Part shown: piece by piece, positions 24,311 to 35,290 of the stretch
Layout of the letters: every line of letters starts with the position of its first letter
How positions within the stretch are numbered: position 1 is the first letter of the stretch
Origin: Cacajao melanocephalus
Taxonomy: Eukaryota > Chordata > Mammalia > Primates > Pitheciidae
Assembly: GCA_963573385.1 (NCBI GenBank)
Contig: CAUYLG010033242.1
Span: forward strand, 162,271 to 226,270
Length of the DNA stretch: 64,000 nt
Direction: 5' to 3'
The notes under the pieces: generated by a model
Databases searched by the model: none
Told to the model about the DNA's origin: nothing
Seen by the model: the letters and a program-made list of their open reading frames with translations, nothing else
Made by a program: the position numbers and the translations under genes

Positions 24311-25242
24311 AAGCAAGATTAGATTAAAATAAGCATATAGGGCAGGCTTTGAGGGGGCAAAGTCCTTAAGGTGCTCTGCTCTACCTGAGGAGTTGTTTTA
24401 AGGGGTGACAAGAAAAGCCAGCCTCTTGCTAAGTATATAGGAGCCTCCAGTGAAGGGAGCCCCAGAGGGTCGCCCCACGCTTGTGCCCTCTCCCCCACAC
24501 CATCCCCTCCCCCCACTAGCAGATGGCAGAAGCCAGCAGCCTGGCTGTGTCCCAGGCCTGGCTCTGGTCAGGAAGAGGGGATCTTTTGTGAGTTTCTGGC
24601 CTGGTCTCTGTTAACACCAATTAGCGTTTCTGCCTGCTTGGAGCTGCAGGGCCGACAGGCTTCTGTGATCCTGGTGGCTGGAGGTTCTGGCCTAGAAATG
24701 CTCAGGATGTGGGACAGAAGTCAGAGAGTCCGAGGGGAGGGACTTTGTCATTGAATGGAGAGGAAATGAGGTTTCACAGAGGCTCCCTGGGGCCTAGCAG
24801 CCTGGAGGACAGGACTCTCTGGGGCCAAAGAGGAAGAAGAGAAAAAGACATCTAGGACTGCCTGCACCCCACCCCCACATATCCCACTGTATCTTGGCTA
24901 GGAATTTGGGGACTAGTTGTTGAGAGAGGAGGAGAAGGTCGAGAGTGGGCTCTGACATTCCTGGGCTTATGCCCCAGGGACTGGTTTTCCAGAACCCCAT
25001 CACTATAGATTCAGGAACATCACTTCACCTTTCAAACACAGAACTTACTGCCTACCTCTCCCTTAATCGCTGCTAGGGCCTTTCTGGGCAGTGCATGAAG
25101 GGACAGGGAGGTGGTGTCCATAGTAGGAAGGCCCCAGGCCCAAGCCACATTTTCTCTTTTTGAACCTCTGGCCCCTCTTCTCTTCTTTGCAGTCTCCACT
25201 CTCTTCTTGGGGGCTTTTCTAAGTTCCCTGCCTGACCTTGAA
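24311..25242. other. unassigned stretch
   Basis: No interspersed repeat recognised. Open frames at 24319-25267 are short and mutually antisense. Confidence 0.3.
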
Positions 25243-25418
25243 ATTCCATTCCTTTGGCCCTTTCCATGTCAAAATTCCCTTCTTCCCCACGGAGGCTCTA
25301 GTGATCTCTTCTTAGTCAATCTTATAATTCACTCAAACTAAGGTGTGATTGTTTGCATTTTAAAGGGATCCAACGGGAAAAGGGCAGTGCTTCATTCAAA
25401 GGAATTAGTCAACATTGG
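25243..25418 (+). repeat. local duplication, copy 2
   Basis: Second copy of 23600-23783. It is bracketed by two copies of another short unit, 'tccctgcctgaccttgaa' (25225-25242 and 25447-25464), so the duplication boundary is compound. Confidence 0.9.
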
Positions 25419-26129
25419 AACTGTCTTCTTGGGGGCTTCTCCAAATTCCCTGCCTGACCTTGAACAGGAACTTCTCACAACACTGAGAACGTGGGAACTT
25501 CCCATGACACTGAACAGGGACAATTTCAAGTTCAGGCCGAGGCCTCAGGTTGATAGAGGCCTTATATTGGCTTCCCAAGGTCCAGACTCAGCCCTTCCCT
25601 GTTACTGCAGGATTCCTAAACCTAGAGGACAAATGATCATTTCTTTCTGTACTGAAAAAAGAAGCTCACCATCTCCACAGCCTCTCTTATGAGGGGCAGA
25701 TACTGCTGCTCCCTCTTCCTTGCTAAGCCTATTCTCTCTACTTCTTGGCCTTATCTGAGCTTAGGCTAAAGCCCCAGGATACACTCCAGTCGGGAAGAGG
25801 CTCAGGCCCCATTGGGCAGGGCATGCTATGGCCATGAAACTGACACCTCATCAGCTTTCACTGTGTTGTCTTATTGCGGTCTCCTGGGCTATGGGAGGCA
25901 TGGGAGAGGGGCAGGGGACAGTGCTGTGCCCTGTGGTGGGACCTGAGAAGGGTGCTTAGGTGCCCATACACTGAAGTGCTCTTCCACAGCCCAGGCAACC
26001 TGTGAGGGTCTCCTGTCTGCCGTTTGAGTTGAGATTGGATGTCCTGAGCTCTGAGTACACATCAGCCATGAATATTAATGCAGATGGAATTGAAGTATTT
26101 AGACAAATACACACAGCTCCCATTTCCTG
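25419..26129. other. unassigned stretch
   Basis: Contains short decayed direct repeats of 'gaacttcycayraca' at 25468, 25495 and 24022. No gene supported. Confidence 0.4.
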
Positions 26130-26325
26130 AATTTAGTGAGAGTCACTCAAGCACCATAACTTTGATGGAGAGAGCTACAATTATCCCCGTTTTACAGCTG
26201 AGGAAATGCAGCCTCAGAGTGGTTGAGTACTTGCCCAAGAACAAACAGCAAGAATGGCATGGAACTGGGATTTGAATCCAAATATCCAGAGCTCCTGCTC
26301 TTAAATGTTGCAAAATACTTCATAG
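26130..26325 (-). mobile_element. MIR fragment
   Basis: 'attatccccgttttacagct', 'gaggaaatgcagcctcagag' and 'tgggatttgaatccaaatat' match the MIR reverse complement. Confidence 0.85.
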
Positions 26326-27019
26326 ACAGGACTCTTATCACTTCTCCCAGCTCATCCCAGTGATTTAGCTGGGCACTGTCACCATGGGGACCTGAGGCCA
26401 GAGAGCTGCAGTAATGAGAAGCGAGGAGTTCTAAGGCCTGTCTCAAGGGACCTGCTAGTGCCAGGGCTCTGGGGCTGGGAAGGAGCTTTGAGAGGCTTTC
26501 TCTCCACCTGATGGCCACCCACCCACCCTGTCATTGGGGGCTGACAGGGGCTGCTTTGCCAACAGAAGTGTTCCTGAAGCTTTCTGCTTTTTGTCATGTA
26601 CCTCTCCCAGAGAGGGAGTCACTGGGCTTGACTCTGCCTTTCTAGCAGGTGCTGCTGCCACTCAGGGCTTCCTGGGGAGGAGAAGTCCTGCCAGGGTCTG
26701 GGCCCATGCTCCCGTGACTTGAGATACACAGTCAGCCTGTTCCTGCCTTCACCCCAAACCCCTTGAAGTCAGAGTCACATAGCTCTGGAGAAATAGCTCC
26801 CCGTGCCTCGCAGGAAGAGCCTGGACTACCTGGAGTTGTGACAAGCTGGAGAACCTCCACCTGGCACTGGGGGCCTCTGGCCTCTGGATCTCCCTTCCTT
26901 ACACAGCTGCTAGCATGGGTTCCTTCCATCAGACTGATCCCATGAGCTGGCCCCTGGGCCTTTGTTGTACATGTTGATTTTATGCTTCTCCTTTTCTCTC
27001 CATTTCACCTCTCTCTCTT
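26326..27019. other. unassigned stretch
   Basis: No repeat recognised. Frames on both strands are short and unsupported. Confidence 0.3.
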
Positions 27020-27300
27020 CTCTCTGTCCAAATCCTGCCCACAAAGGAAGGCAGAGCTCAACTCTCACCTCCCCCAGGGAGCCTCTCTGGACTACTCCAG
27101 CCTACAACAAGAATTCCTTCCTATGAGCCTGCACAGCTCACAGAATAGAACTAAATTCTATGATATCCCTCATCATATATTAGTCTTGTTTTTCCAATTA
27201 GCCCATCAGTCCCTTGAGGGCAGGAGACCATCAGTGACCCCTTTTTGCCTCTCCCAGTGCACTTAGAGAAGGGTTGGACTTTCTTGGAACTCATCCATGA
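27020..27300 (+). mobile_element. L2 3' fragment, decayed
   Basis: 'gggagcctctctggactact', 'atatattagtcttgtttttc' and 'cagtcccttgagggcaggag' follow L2 order. The end (27213-27292) has a paralogous copy at 28031-28112. Confidence 0.6.
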
Positions 27301-27344
27301 CTGGTTGGCTAATTGGAATCTGCTGGACTGTATTCAGGGCCTGG

Positions 27345-27475
27345 CACGTATGCGTATACAGTATGTAGTTTTCATGTGTCTGTATGTACCCTTGATTTGC
27401 ATGTTTGCACACATATGTAAGGTATGTGTGCTCATGCATGTGAATTATGTTTCATGTATTGCACTATGTAAAGAC
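27345..27475. repeat. degenerate TG/CATG-rich run
   Basis: Alternating purine-pyrimidine words (GTATGCGTATAC, CATGTGTCTGTATG) without a fixed unit. Similar runs occur at 28450-28675 and 29575-29625. Confidence 0.7.
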
Positions 27476-27483
27476 ATGGTTTA

Positions 27484-27735
27484 ATTAATTCAACAAATAT
27501 TTATTGAGCTCCTGTCACAGCTGGGCACTGTGCCAGGTGCTGGGGATGTGATAGTGAGTAAGAAATGGACTATCCTAGCCCCTCAGAGCTGGGAAGAGAG
27601 ACCGTTAAAGAAGTAATAATAATAAATGAGCTAAGTGCCATGATGGGGGGGCACATGCCAGGGGCCTGACTTTAACCAGTCTAGGGAGACAGATCAGGGA
27701 GGACTCACCAAGAAAGGAAAAGTTAGCTAAGACTT
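27484..27735 (-). mobile_element. L2 3' end
   Basis: 'aattcaacaaatatttattg' and 'cactgtgccaggtgctgggg' are a clear L2 terminus. The inner part is decayed. Confidence 0.8.
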
Positions 27736-28285
27736 AGTCTGTTGAAGGTTAAATTGTGTCCCACCCCCTCGAAAATATATTCAAGTCCTAACTCCCAGTA
27801 CCTGTCAGTGTGACCTTTTATAGAATTAGGGTCTTTGCAGCTGTCATCAAGTTAAGATGAAGTCATACTGGATTAATGTGCACCTTAATTGAAAGACTCT
27901 GGTGTCCTTCTAAGAAGAGGGAACTTTGGACACAGACACAGACACAGACACAGGAAGAATGCCATGTGACCACAGAGGCAATATTGGGGTTGGTGTGTCT
28001 ACAAGCTGAGGATAGCAGCCACTGGAAGCTCTTGAGGGAAGGAGACCACAGTTGACTGCTTTTTGCCTCTCCTGGTGCACTCAGACAAGGGTTAGAACCT
28101 TTCTGGCACTCAGAGAGAGACATGGAGCAGATTTTCTCTCTGAGCCTCCAGGAAGTAACCAATCCTGCTGACACCTTGATTTCAGACTTCTGGCCTCCAG
28201 AAGTGTGAGAGAATAAATTTCTGCTGTTTTAAAGCCACCCAGTCTGTAGTAATTTTTTATGGCAGCCCCAGGTACCTCATACAGA
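27736..28285 (+). mobile_element. MLT1 (MaLR) LTR with an internal insertion
   Basis: 'aggttaaattgtgtcccacc', 'gaattagggtctttgcagct', 'tgacaccttgatttcagact', 'tctggcctccagaagtgtga' and 'taaatttctgctgttttaaa' run in MLT1 order. The segment at 28031-28112 interrupts that order. Confidence 0.85.
28031..28112 (+). repeat. insertion copied from the nearby L2 context
   Basis: Shares 'cttgaggg', 'aggagacca', 'ctttttgcctctcc' and 'aagggtt' in order with 27213-27292, about 820 bases upstream, and is foreign to the MLT1 around it. Confidence 0.8.
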
Positions 28286-28449
28286 AGCTTACTAGGAATC
28301 TACCATGTGAGGAAAAGAAGGGAAGAATGATTCCGTCATAGGGAACAGATTACACAAAGGCAAGGGGTGTGAGAGACCATGGCAGAGAGAAATGGAAAGT
28401 TCAGTGGGGCTAGGATAGTCCCTAGGAGGTGAGAATGGGAGGGTTACAT

Positions 28450-28675
28450 GTAGAGCATGTATGTGTGTCCACATGGTTTGCATGACTGTGATTATACATA
28501 TGTGAATAGTTTGTACATGCATGCGCTTTTCGGAGTTTCACATGTTTCAGCCTGTTTTTATGATTCATGTGTTTTTGTATGCTCTTGCATGACTTGTGTG
28601 TGTGTCCTGAACTGTGTGTGTGCCTTGCATGTCAGTGCATATATGTGCACAGTCTACAGGTGTGTGCATTGAACC
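28450..28675. repeat. degenerate TG-rich run
   Basis: Long imperfect TG/CATG tract, including 'gacttgtgtgtgtgtcctga' and 'actgtgtgtgtgccttgcat'. Confidence 0.75.
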
Positions 28676-28825
28676 CAAAGAAGTTGGTCTGTGCTTTATC
28701 ACAGGAAGATTTGAAGCCAGGCAGAGCCCTGTTTCCTCATCTATAAGGTTGGTGCTCATTGTAAATGGCAAAAACTTGGTCAGACTGTGCAATGACTCAG
28801 GTAGACACCAGGAGCTTAGAGCTCA

Positions 28826-29193
<368 letters not shown>

Positions 29194-29199
29194 CAAGGC

Positions 29200-31444
29200 A
29201 GGGTGGATGATGCCTTGACTGCATTGGTTAGCAAGAGGCATGTGTGATACAGAACCCCTGAGTTCTCGTGAGGTGGCCTTGGAGATGGTTCTGATTTCTC
29301 TTGCCCCTCAGCCCAGCCCCACTGGCACTGCTCCTGGGGAGTGCCCAAACTCAGTGCATCTGCCCAGAGAATGTTTTCTTGGTAGAGCCCCACTCCCTGG
29401 GCAAGGTTTTCAGTGGAGAGCAGGAATCCGGAAGGGCTACCACTATCCCAGGCCCTCCTGATGGGATGTGCGAAGGGTTGGGTATATATTCATCTTTTTT
29501 CTGAGGAGATCACAACCAGATAGTCTGTGACCCAGGAAATCTAAGAAGCACTTCTCTACTCTAGGTTGACATTGAGAGTGTGAGTGTGTGCATGATATGT
29601 GCAGGTGTGTGCAAGCATGCGGAACTCCCAACCTGCTTCCTCTCCGAGAATATGGTTGGATCAGGATGTCAAGTGCAGCCCCGGGCCCTGCCAGCTGCTG
29701 CGTGGTCAGATTGCAGGGGCTGTCCTTGACAGGGTTGGTAGAACAGACAGAGCCAGTGTTAAGGACAAAAATGGAGGGGCAGAGGCTGCGGCTTTGTAGG
29801 GAGGGCCGGCTTGTAACCTGGAGGAGCTCCCTTAGATGGTTCACATTCAGGATGAAGCCTTGGAGGTGGAGCCAGGGTAGGTGTGTGGTCGGGGATGGGA
29901 CAATAGGGTCCCCAGGGAGCATTGTGAAGTTTCTCTGTAGCAGGAATTGAGGCTGATCAGCACCTTGGTCAGCACCCATGGGCTCCTCGGCACCAGCTTT
30001 CTCTGCCTGTTTCCAGACTGCCCTATTTCAATGCCTCTGGCTATGGTGGAGATGCTGAGTACAGTGAACCTACATATAAAGTTCAGGATATAATTGGGGG
30101 CCTTGTCAGGGCTACAGGAATTTTTGAGAAGCTGGATGTGAATGAGGAGGGTCTCTCACATAGGTCGTGAGAGGATACTGAGCCCCAAAAGAATGAAAGG
30201 AGAGGATCTTCCAGAATCAGGGTGGGTGGTGGTGGCCAGGAGGTTTGCTGGGGGGACTCTTGGCTTCAGACTCAGCCAGTGGGAAGGAAGAGGAAGAGCA
30301 TCCCGGTGAGGACGGGAAGAAAGAGTCCCCAGCTCAGGTGTGTTTCTTTTTCCTCTTATCTCAGGCACTGGGACGAGCCAGCCTGGGCCTTACCACCCTT
30401 GCTCAACCAAACTCTCTCCCTTTGTGGGCTCCCCAAACCTTCCAGGATCAGAGGCTTCCCTGAGGCTATTCTCTGAGGCCTGTCCCATGTCCCTTCCTTC
30501 TGCTGTCCTACTCCCTTCCTTGCCTGGCACCATCACAGCCCTGCCCTTTGCACCCCCGTCATAACTGGCAGGGCTTTGCTGCTGCCATCCTCTGGCTCCC
30601 AGACATGATGGCTCTTTTCATTCCAAAGAACTTTTTACAAGCAATTAATTAACTTCATCACATCCTTTCTGTGGATCCCAGTGCTAGGAGGAAGACAAAA
30701 TTGACCTGTCCCCTGAGGCCAGTCAAGTGGATTTGTGGCTATCCAGCCAGCTGCTGGGGGGATTCTCTCTCAGGCAGCCACCCCCTCCTCACTTTGGAGC
30801 TGGCTGCAGTGTGGACCCAGCTTCTGGGAGAAGTGAGGGTTACCCTGTCTGCTCTCAGCCCTGGCTTAGTCTCCAAACTGCCTTCCTCATTGGCTCCCTC
30901 CAGCTTCCCTTTTCTCCCATTTCTCCCTCAGGCAACTTCCAGGATCAAAGGTTGAATGCAAAGTACAGGGAAGGAGTGCAGGTGAGTGTAGAGGAGCATG
31001 ACCTCAGATAGCAGTGATAACCTTTCCCCTGCATGCTGGGCCTGCCATTTTGGTGTAGCAAATGGCATGGAAATACAGGGAAATGCAGAGTGTCTGCATG
31101 CAAATGGGCCCAGGCATCCTGGCAGCATGCGACCCCTGGGTGTACCCATGCAGGGTCTGATCTCCTGGAATCCTGAGGTGTGGTTCCTCAAATGCTGGGG
31201 CACTGGTAAGGGGAACACTGGGGCCACCTCAGCTGGTCCTGATGCTTGTGGATGAGTCCCTTCCTTCCACTCTAGGACCCCAGCTAGGCCCTGGGGTGCC
31301 CTTAGTGTGTGACAGCTGGGCAGATGCTTGGGCTCAGAGGAAAGGCAGAGGGGAGAGAGACAAAGTGGGACATAGATTGTGCAGCTATTGATGCTGGGCT
31401 CTGAACTGGACACACACTGTTCTTTTGACACCCCAATAAGTTCT
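29200..31444. other. unassigned stretch
   Basis: About 2.2 kb without a recognised repeat or gene, apart from a short TG run at 29575-29625. A strong 3'-splice-site-like tract ends 'cctcttatctcag' at 30364. The preceding frame (30245-30334) encodes an acidic peptide with KEEEEHPGEDGKKES, but there is no supported exon pair. Confidence 0.35.
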
Positions 31445-31540
31445 TAAGGAATCAGAGGTTTAATGAAATGCAGCAACTGGCTCAAGATCTCACAGTGAGT
31501 AACTCGTGAGGCCAGAACTAGACCAAGATTTTTATAATCT
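31445..31540 (-). mobile_element. MIR core fragment
   Basis: 'gcaactggctcaagatctca' and 'cagtgagtaactcgtgaggc' match the MIR reverse core. Confidence 0.6.
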
Positions 31541-31554
31541 GAGCAAAATTAAAA

Positions 31555-32145
31555 TGTAAATCAGATAGTACCATCCTCTGCCCAAATCACTCTCATGGCC
31601 TCCCAGTGCTTTTAGCAAGAACTCCTCTCCCTTTCCATGGCCAGCAAGACCATGCCCCTCTCTAACCTCATCTCTGCCCCTCTCCTCCACCCCATTTCTC
31701 ACTCTGCCCCAGCACGAGGCCTTTTTCTGCTCCTCTAGCACATGTGCTCATTCTCTTCTTAAACCTCTTGCACTTGCTGATCTGTCTACTTGGAACATTT
31801 TTCCTCCAAATCTTTCTAGGATGGCTTATTTTCATTCTTCAGGTCAAACTCCACCTCCCAGAAGGCCTTTCGTGACTGCCCAGGCACCGGCAGCCTCTCT
31901 CCTTCCCTCTCTACCCCTTCATCCCAATTTATTTTCTTCACAGTACTTAACAGCATCTGAAGTTATTTATCTGTTCACTTGTTCATTATCTGTTTTGCCC
32001 ACTAGAACATGAGCTCCTTCAGGGTACAAACTGCGTCTCTTTGGTTCACCAGCTCCTTCAGGGTACAAACTGTCTCTGGTTCACCATTGTATTCCCAGGG
32101 CCTGGTGCTTAATAAGTGCTCAATAAATGTTTGATGAATGAGTGA
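31555..32145 (+). mobile_element. L2 LINE, long 3' fragment with tandem duplication
   Basis: 'tggcctcccagtgcttttag', 'catggccagcaagaccatgc', 'tcaggtcaaactccacctcc', 'cactagaacatgagctcctt' and 'agtgctcaataaatgtttga' give a complete L2 3' end. 32012-32050 and 32051-32085 are tandem copies of one segment. Confidence 0.92.
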
Positions 32146-33299
32146 CTTCAGAAAAGCTTCACTAGACCCCAAGGGGGCAGCGAGAGGAACAAGGACATGC
32201 TGGGTAGAGGAATCAGCTACTGGACTACAGACCACATTGAGGCCTGATCACTGAGGCTCTGGGGTTCATCGGAGAGAGTCCATCCATCCAGCTGTCTGCC
32301 TGTCCATGAGGTGGCCTGGCCTCCCTTCCAGCACAAGGAACATGTGTGAACACATTTCCTCAGACTTCAAGTGAAGTCAAGTGAAAGGGACAAGGCTGCC
32401 TGGTGTTCCTGGACCAGAGATGTATGTCCTTGGGCTCCCTACATGTTCACAGCCTTTCTTGATTTTGGGTGAGGTTCACAGTGGCTCTGGAGCCCACCCC
32501 GTCTGCCCCCAGGTTTGCAGCAGGCATTGCCTGGCAGGGGGAGACTGCTGCTCAAAGAACTCGATCTTTTGCATTCACTGACATTCTTGGATTTGGCATT
32601 TACAACCTCAGGGCTCTATTCCGAGGAGGTCTTTTGCATTTGATGTAAATATTATGGTGATGAGAGGTGACGTGGAGAATACCCTGTAGGAAATGTAAAT
32701 CCACCCCCACCAGGCTGGGAGCCTCTCCCCACTGCTGCTTTGGGTTGTTATTCAGCGAACTGATTCCTTCCAGTTTTTGAGTTAACCTAGAAGACCCTCC
32801 TCCACCTGCAGGCAGCAGGGTCCAGGAGTAGTACATTAGTTATTTCTCTAATTTGCAGAGGCACATTCATCCATCAATGTGGGATGCAGTGGTGGGGCCA
32901 AGTGGCACTGCAGACATTCCTTAAGGGGAGAGATGTCTCCCGCAAGAGAAGGCTTGGGCAGTTCTCAGCTCTGGAGGGGTGGGGTTGGGGGATCAAAGCT
33001 AGTAATGGGCACTGTATTCCCAGAAGTCAGCTATCCTCCCAGCTACTTCCTCATTGACTCCCGGTTTCTACTTGTCTCCCAGTAGAGTTTAGCCCTGGAT
33101 CTGTGTGTCTCTCTACTTTGCACTGGGGACCACTTTCAGCTGCAGTGCCCCTTGTTGCCACCATTTTACTTTCTTCCCAAACTCCCAGAGAAATGATGTT
33201 TATAATCCCCACTGGCAATCATGGTGAGGTGCTGGAACTGGAGCAGCTGTACTGAGATGGTTTGCAGGATCATGGAAAGAGGTAGCCTCTTTACAACAG
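32146..33299. other. unassigned unique stretch
   Basis: No repeat recognised. 32610-32700 has 'gatgtaaatattatggtgat' and a CRE-like 'gtgacgtgg', so it could be regulatory. No gene supported. Confidence 0.35.
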
Positions 33300-33500
33300 T
33301 ATCTCTTTGATATGCTGTGTGGCTGGGGACAAGTGACTGAATGTCTCTGAGCTTTGGTTTCTATATCCTTCAAATAGGGAAGATGACACCTACGCCATAT
33401 GTGAGGATTACATAGGGTTATGTGAGTGCATGTAAGGGGCCTAGCCAGGACTTGACATGCAGTGACTGCTCAAGAAGTAGGGGCAGTTATTATTAGGTAC
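33300..33500 (+). mobile_element. MIR SINE fragment
   Basis: 'gtgtggctggggacaagtga', 'tgtgaggattacatagggtt' and 'gcagtgactgctcaagaagt' in MIR order. Confidence 0.82.
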
Positions 33501-33669
33501 AGAGGGCTTGTGAGTCATAATGCGGACCAAGGACCAGATGCTGGCTTGCAAGCCCAGAATTTACAGCTTTTTTTTCCTAGCTATGCCATGAACATAACAT
33601 CTACAGTGACCAGTCATTCAGTCAATAAGTATTGATTATTTATTATTTGGATGTGTAATGAGTGTTTAT

Positions 33670-33766
33670 TATTATCATCAGTAAGCTGGTATAGCCTAGA
33701 GCTCAGATCTGGAGTCAGAGAAACACAGTTCAACTCTTAGCTTGACTACCAGATACTGGACTTTTC
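33670..33766 (+). mobile_element. MIR SINE, left part
   Basis: 'taagctggtatagcctagag' and 'ctcagatctggagtcagaga' are the MIR 5' part. It is interrupted by an Alu and continues at 34103. Confidence 0.82.
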
Positions 33767-34102
33767 TTTCTTTTCCTTTCTTTTAATTTTTCTTTTAATT
33801 TAATTTTATTTTTTGAGACAGTATCCCACTCTGTCACCCAGGTTGGAGTGGTGCAGCAGCACAATGACAGCTCACTGCAACCTCGACCTCCCCAGCTCAG
33901 GTGATCCTCCCACCTCAGCCTCCTGAATAACTAGGACCACAGGCACATGCCACCATACCCAGCTAATTTTTTGTGTTTTTTTTGTAAAGACAGGGTCTTA
34001 CCATGTTGCCCAGGCTGGTTTTGAACTCTTGGACTCAAGCAATCCACCTCGTTTGGCCTCCCAAATTATTGGGATTACAGGCATGAACTACCATGCTTGG
34101 GC
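33767..34102 (-). mobile_element. Alu SINE (older, AluJ-like)
   Basis: TSD 'actggacttttc' (33755-33766) and 'accggacttttc' (34103-34114), one mismatch. The T/C-rich tail is long and the body is diverged. Confidence 0.95.
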
Positions 34103-34235
34103 ACCGGACTTTTCAAAGTTTTGGTTTCTCCATCTCTAAGAAGGAAGTGATAGTAGAACCCATGTCAGATGTTGTGAAGATTAAATGGAATAGTGCTTGG
34201 CATATAGTTGGTTCTTCATGAATGTTACTACAAAA
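34103..34235 (+). mobile_element. MIR SINE, right part
   Basis: 'ttggtttctccatctctaag', 'gttgtgaagattaaatggaa' and 'agtgcttggcatatagttgg' complete the MIR split by the Alu. Confidence 0.85.
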
Positions 34236-34246
34236 CATTTTGTGAG

Positions 34247-34550
34247 GCCAGGTATGGTGGCTCATGCCTGCAATCCCAGCACTTTCAGAGGCCGAGGTGG
34301 GTGGATCACCTGAGGTCAGGAGTTTGAGACTGGCCTAACCAACATAGTGAAACTCTGTCTGTATTAAAAATACAAAATTAGCCAGTGTGGTAGTGCGTGC
34401 CTGTAATCCCAGCTACTTGGGAGGCTGAGGCAGGAGAATCACTTAAACCCAGGAGGTGGAGGTTGCAGCCAAGATCGCACTATTGCACTCCAGACTGGGT
34501 GACAAGAGCAAAACTCTGTCTCAAAAAGCAAAAACAAAAACAAAAAACCT
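34247..34550 (+). mobile_element. Alu SINE
   Basis: Perfect TSD 'ttttgtgag' at 34238-34246 and 34551-34559. Full dimer with an A-rich tail of CAAAAA units. Confidence 0.97.
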
Positions 34551-34559
34551 TTTTGTGAG

Positions 34560-34770
34560 GTGTAACAGGAGACTCTGGATTTGAAATAAAAGATCTCGGT
34601 TCAATCTACTTCCATCTCCTATTTATTTACTATGCCAACTTGGGCAAATCACTTCACCTCTATTTTCCAATCTACAAACAGGGCACAATGTCATCTCGTT
34701 TCAGATTGCCATGAAGAAAGCTTAACATTTGGCATGAGGAAGCTCACTACTTATGTAATAAATGAACAAA
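34560..34770 (+). mobile_element. MIR SINE
   Basis: 'ttgggcaaatcacttcacct', 'cagattgccatgaagaaagc' and 'aagctcactacttatgtaat' follow MIR. Diverged. Confidence 0.7.
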
Positions 34771-34779
34771 GGAATGAGG

Positions 34780-35015
34780 TGGAAAGATTTTAGGATCTGG
34801 CTTCGGTTAACTTGCATTGACATCCCAGGTTTACTGTTTACTTTCTGTGTAATGGAGAACAAGTGACTTCAGCTCTCTGAACCTTGGATCCTCTCAGTAT
34901 AAAACAGGATAATATCTATCCCCCAGCATTATCATGGAATTAAATTAGACAGTTAATATTAAAATACCTTGTAAACCACAGGGCACTGTGCTCACTCTAG
35001 TTTAATATTACTTTG
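34780..35015 (+). mobile_element. MIR SINE
   Basis: 'ctggcttcggttaacttgca', 'acttcagctctctgaacctt' and 'aaaacaggataatatctatc' follow MIR order. Confidence 0.78.
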
Positions 35016-35019
35016 TGCA

Positions 35020-35290
35020 GAGCCCTGGGCAAGGAGCTATGAGGGCTCCAAAGACATGCAAAGTCCTTGGTTCTCACCCTGGAAGAGCTATGACAGACTT
35101 GGGGAGGGAAGGCACAAAATAGGGGGCAGAGCTACACAAAGATGTCCACCCATTCATTGATTGCACGCATATTTACAGAGTGCCTTCCAAACAGTAGGCA
35201 TAAAAGGTCTCCTGGAGATTTTAGGTTAGGCCAGATGGAGGGGCCTTGAATGCCAAGGTAAGGCCCTTGGATTGACTGTTCTGTGGGTAG
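35020..35290 (-). mobile_element. L2-like fragments
   Basis: 'agagccctgggcaaggagct' and 'tccttggttctcaccctgga' resemble the L2 terminus region reversed, and 'gccttgaatgccaaggtaag' an inner part. Patchy. Confidence 0.5.
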
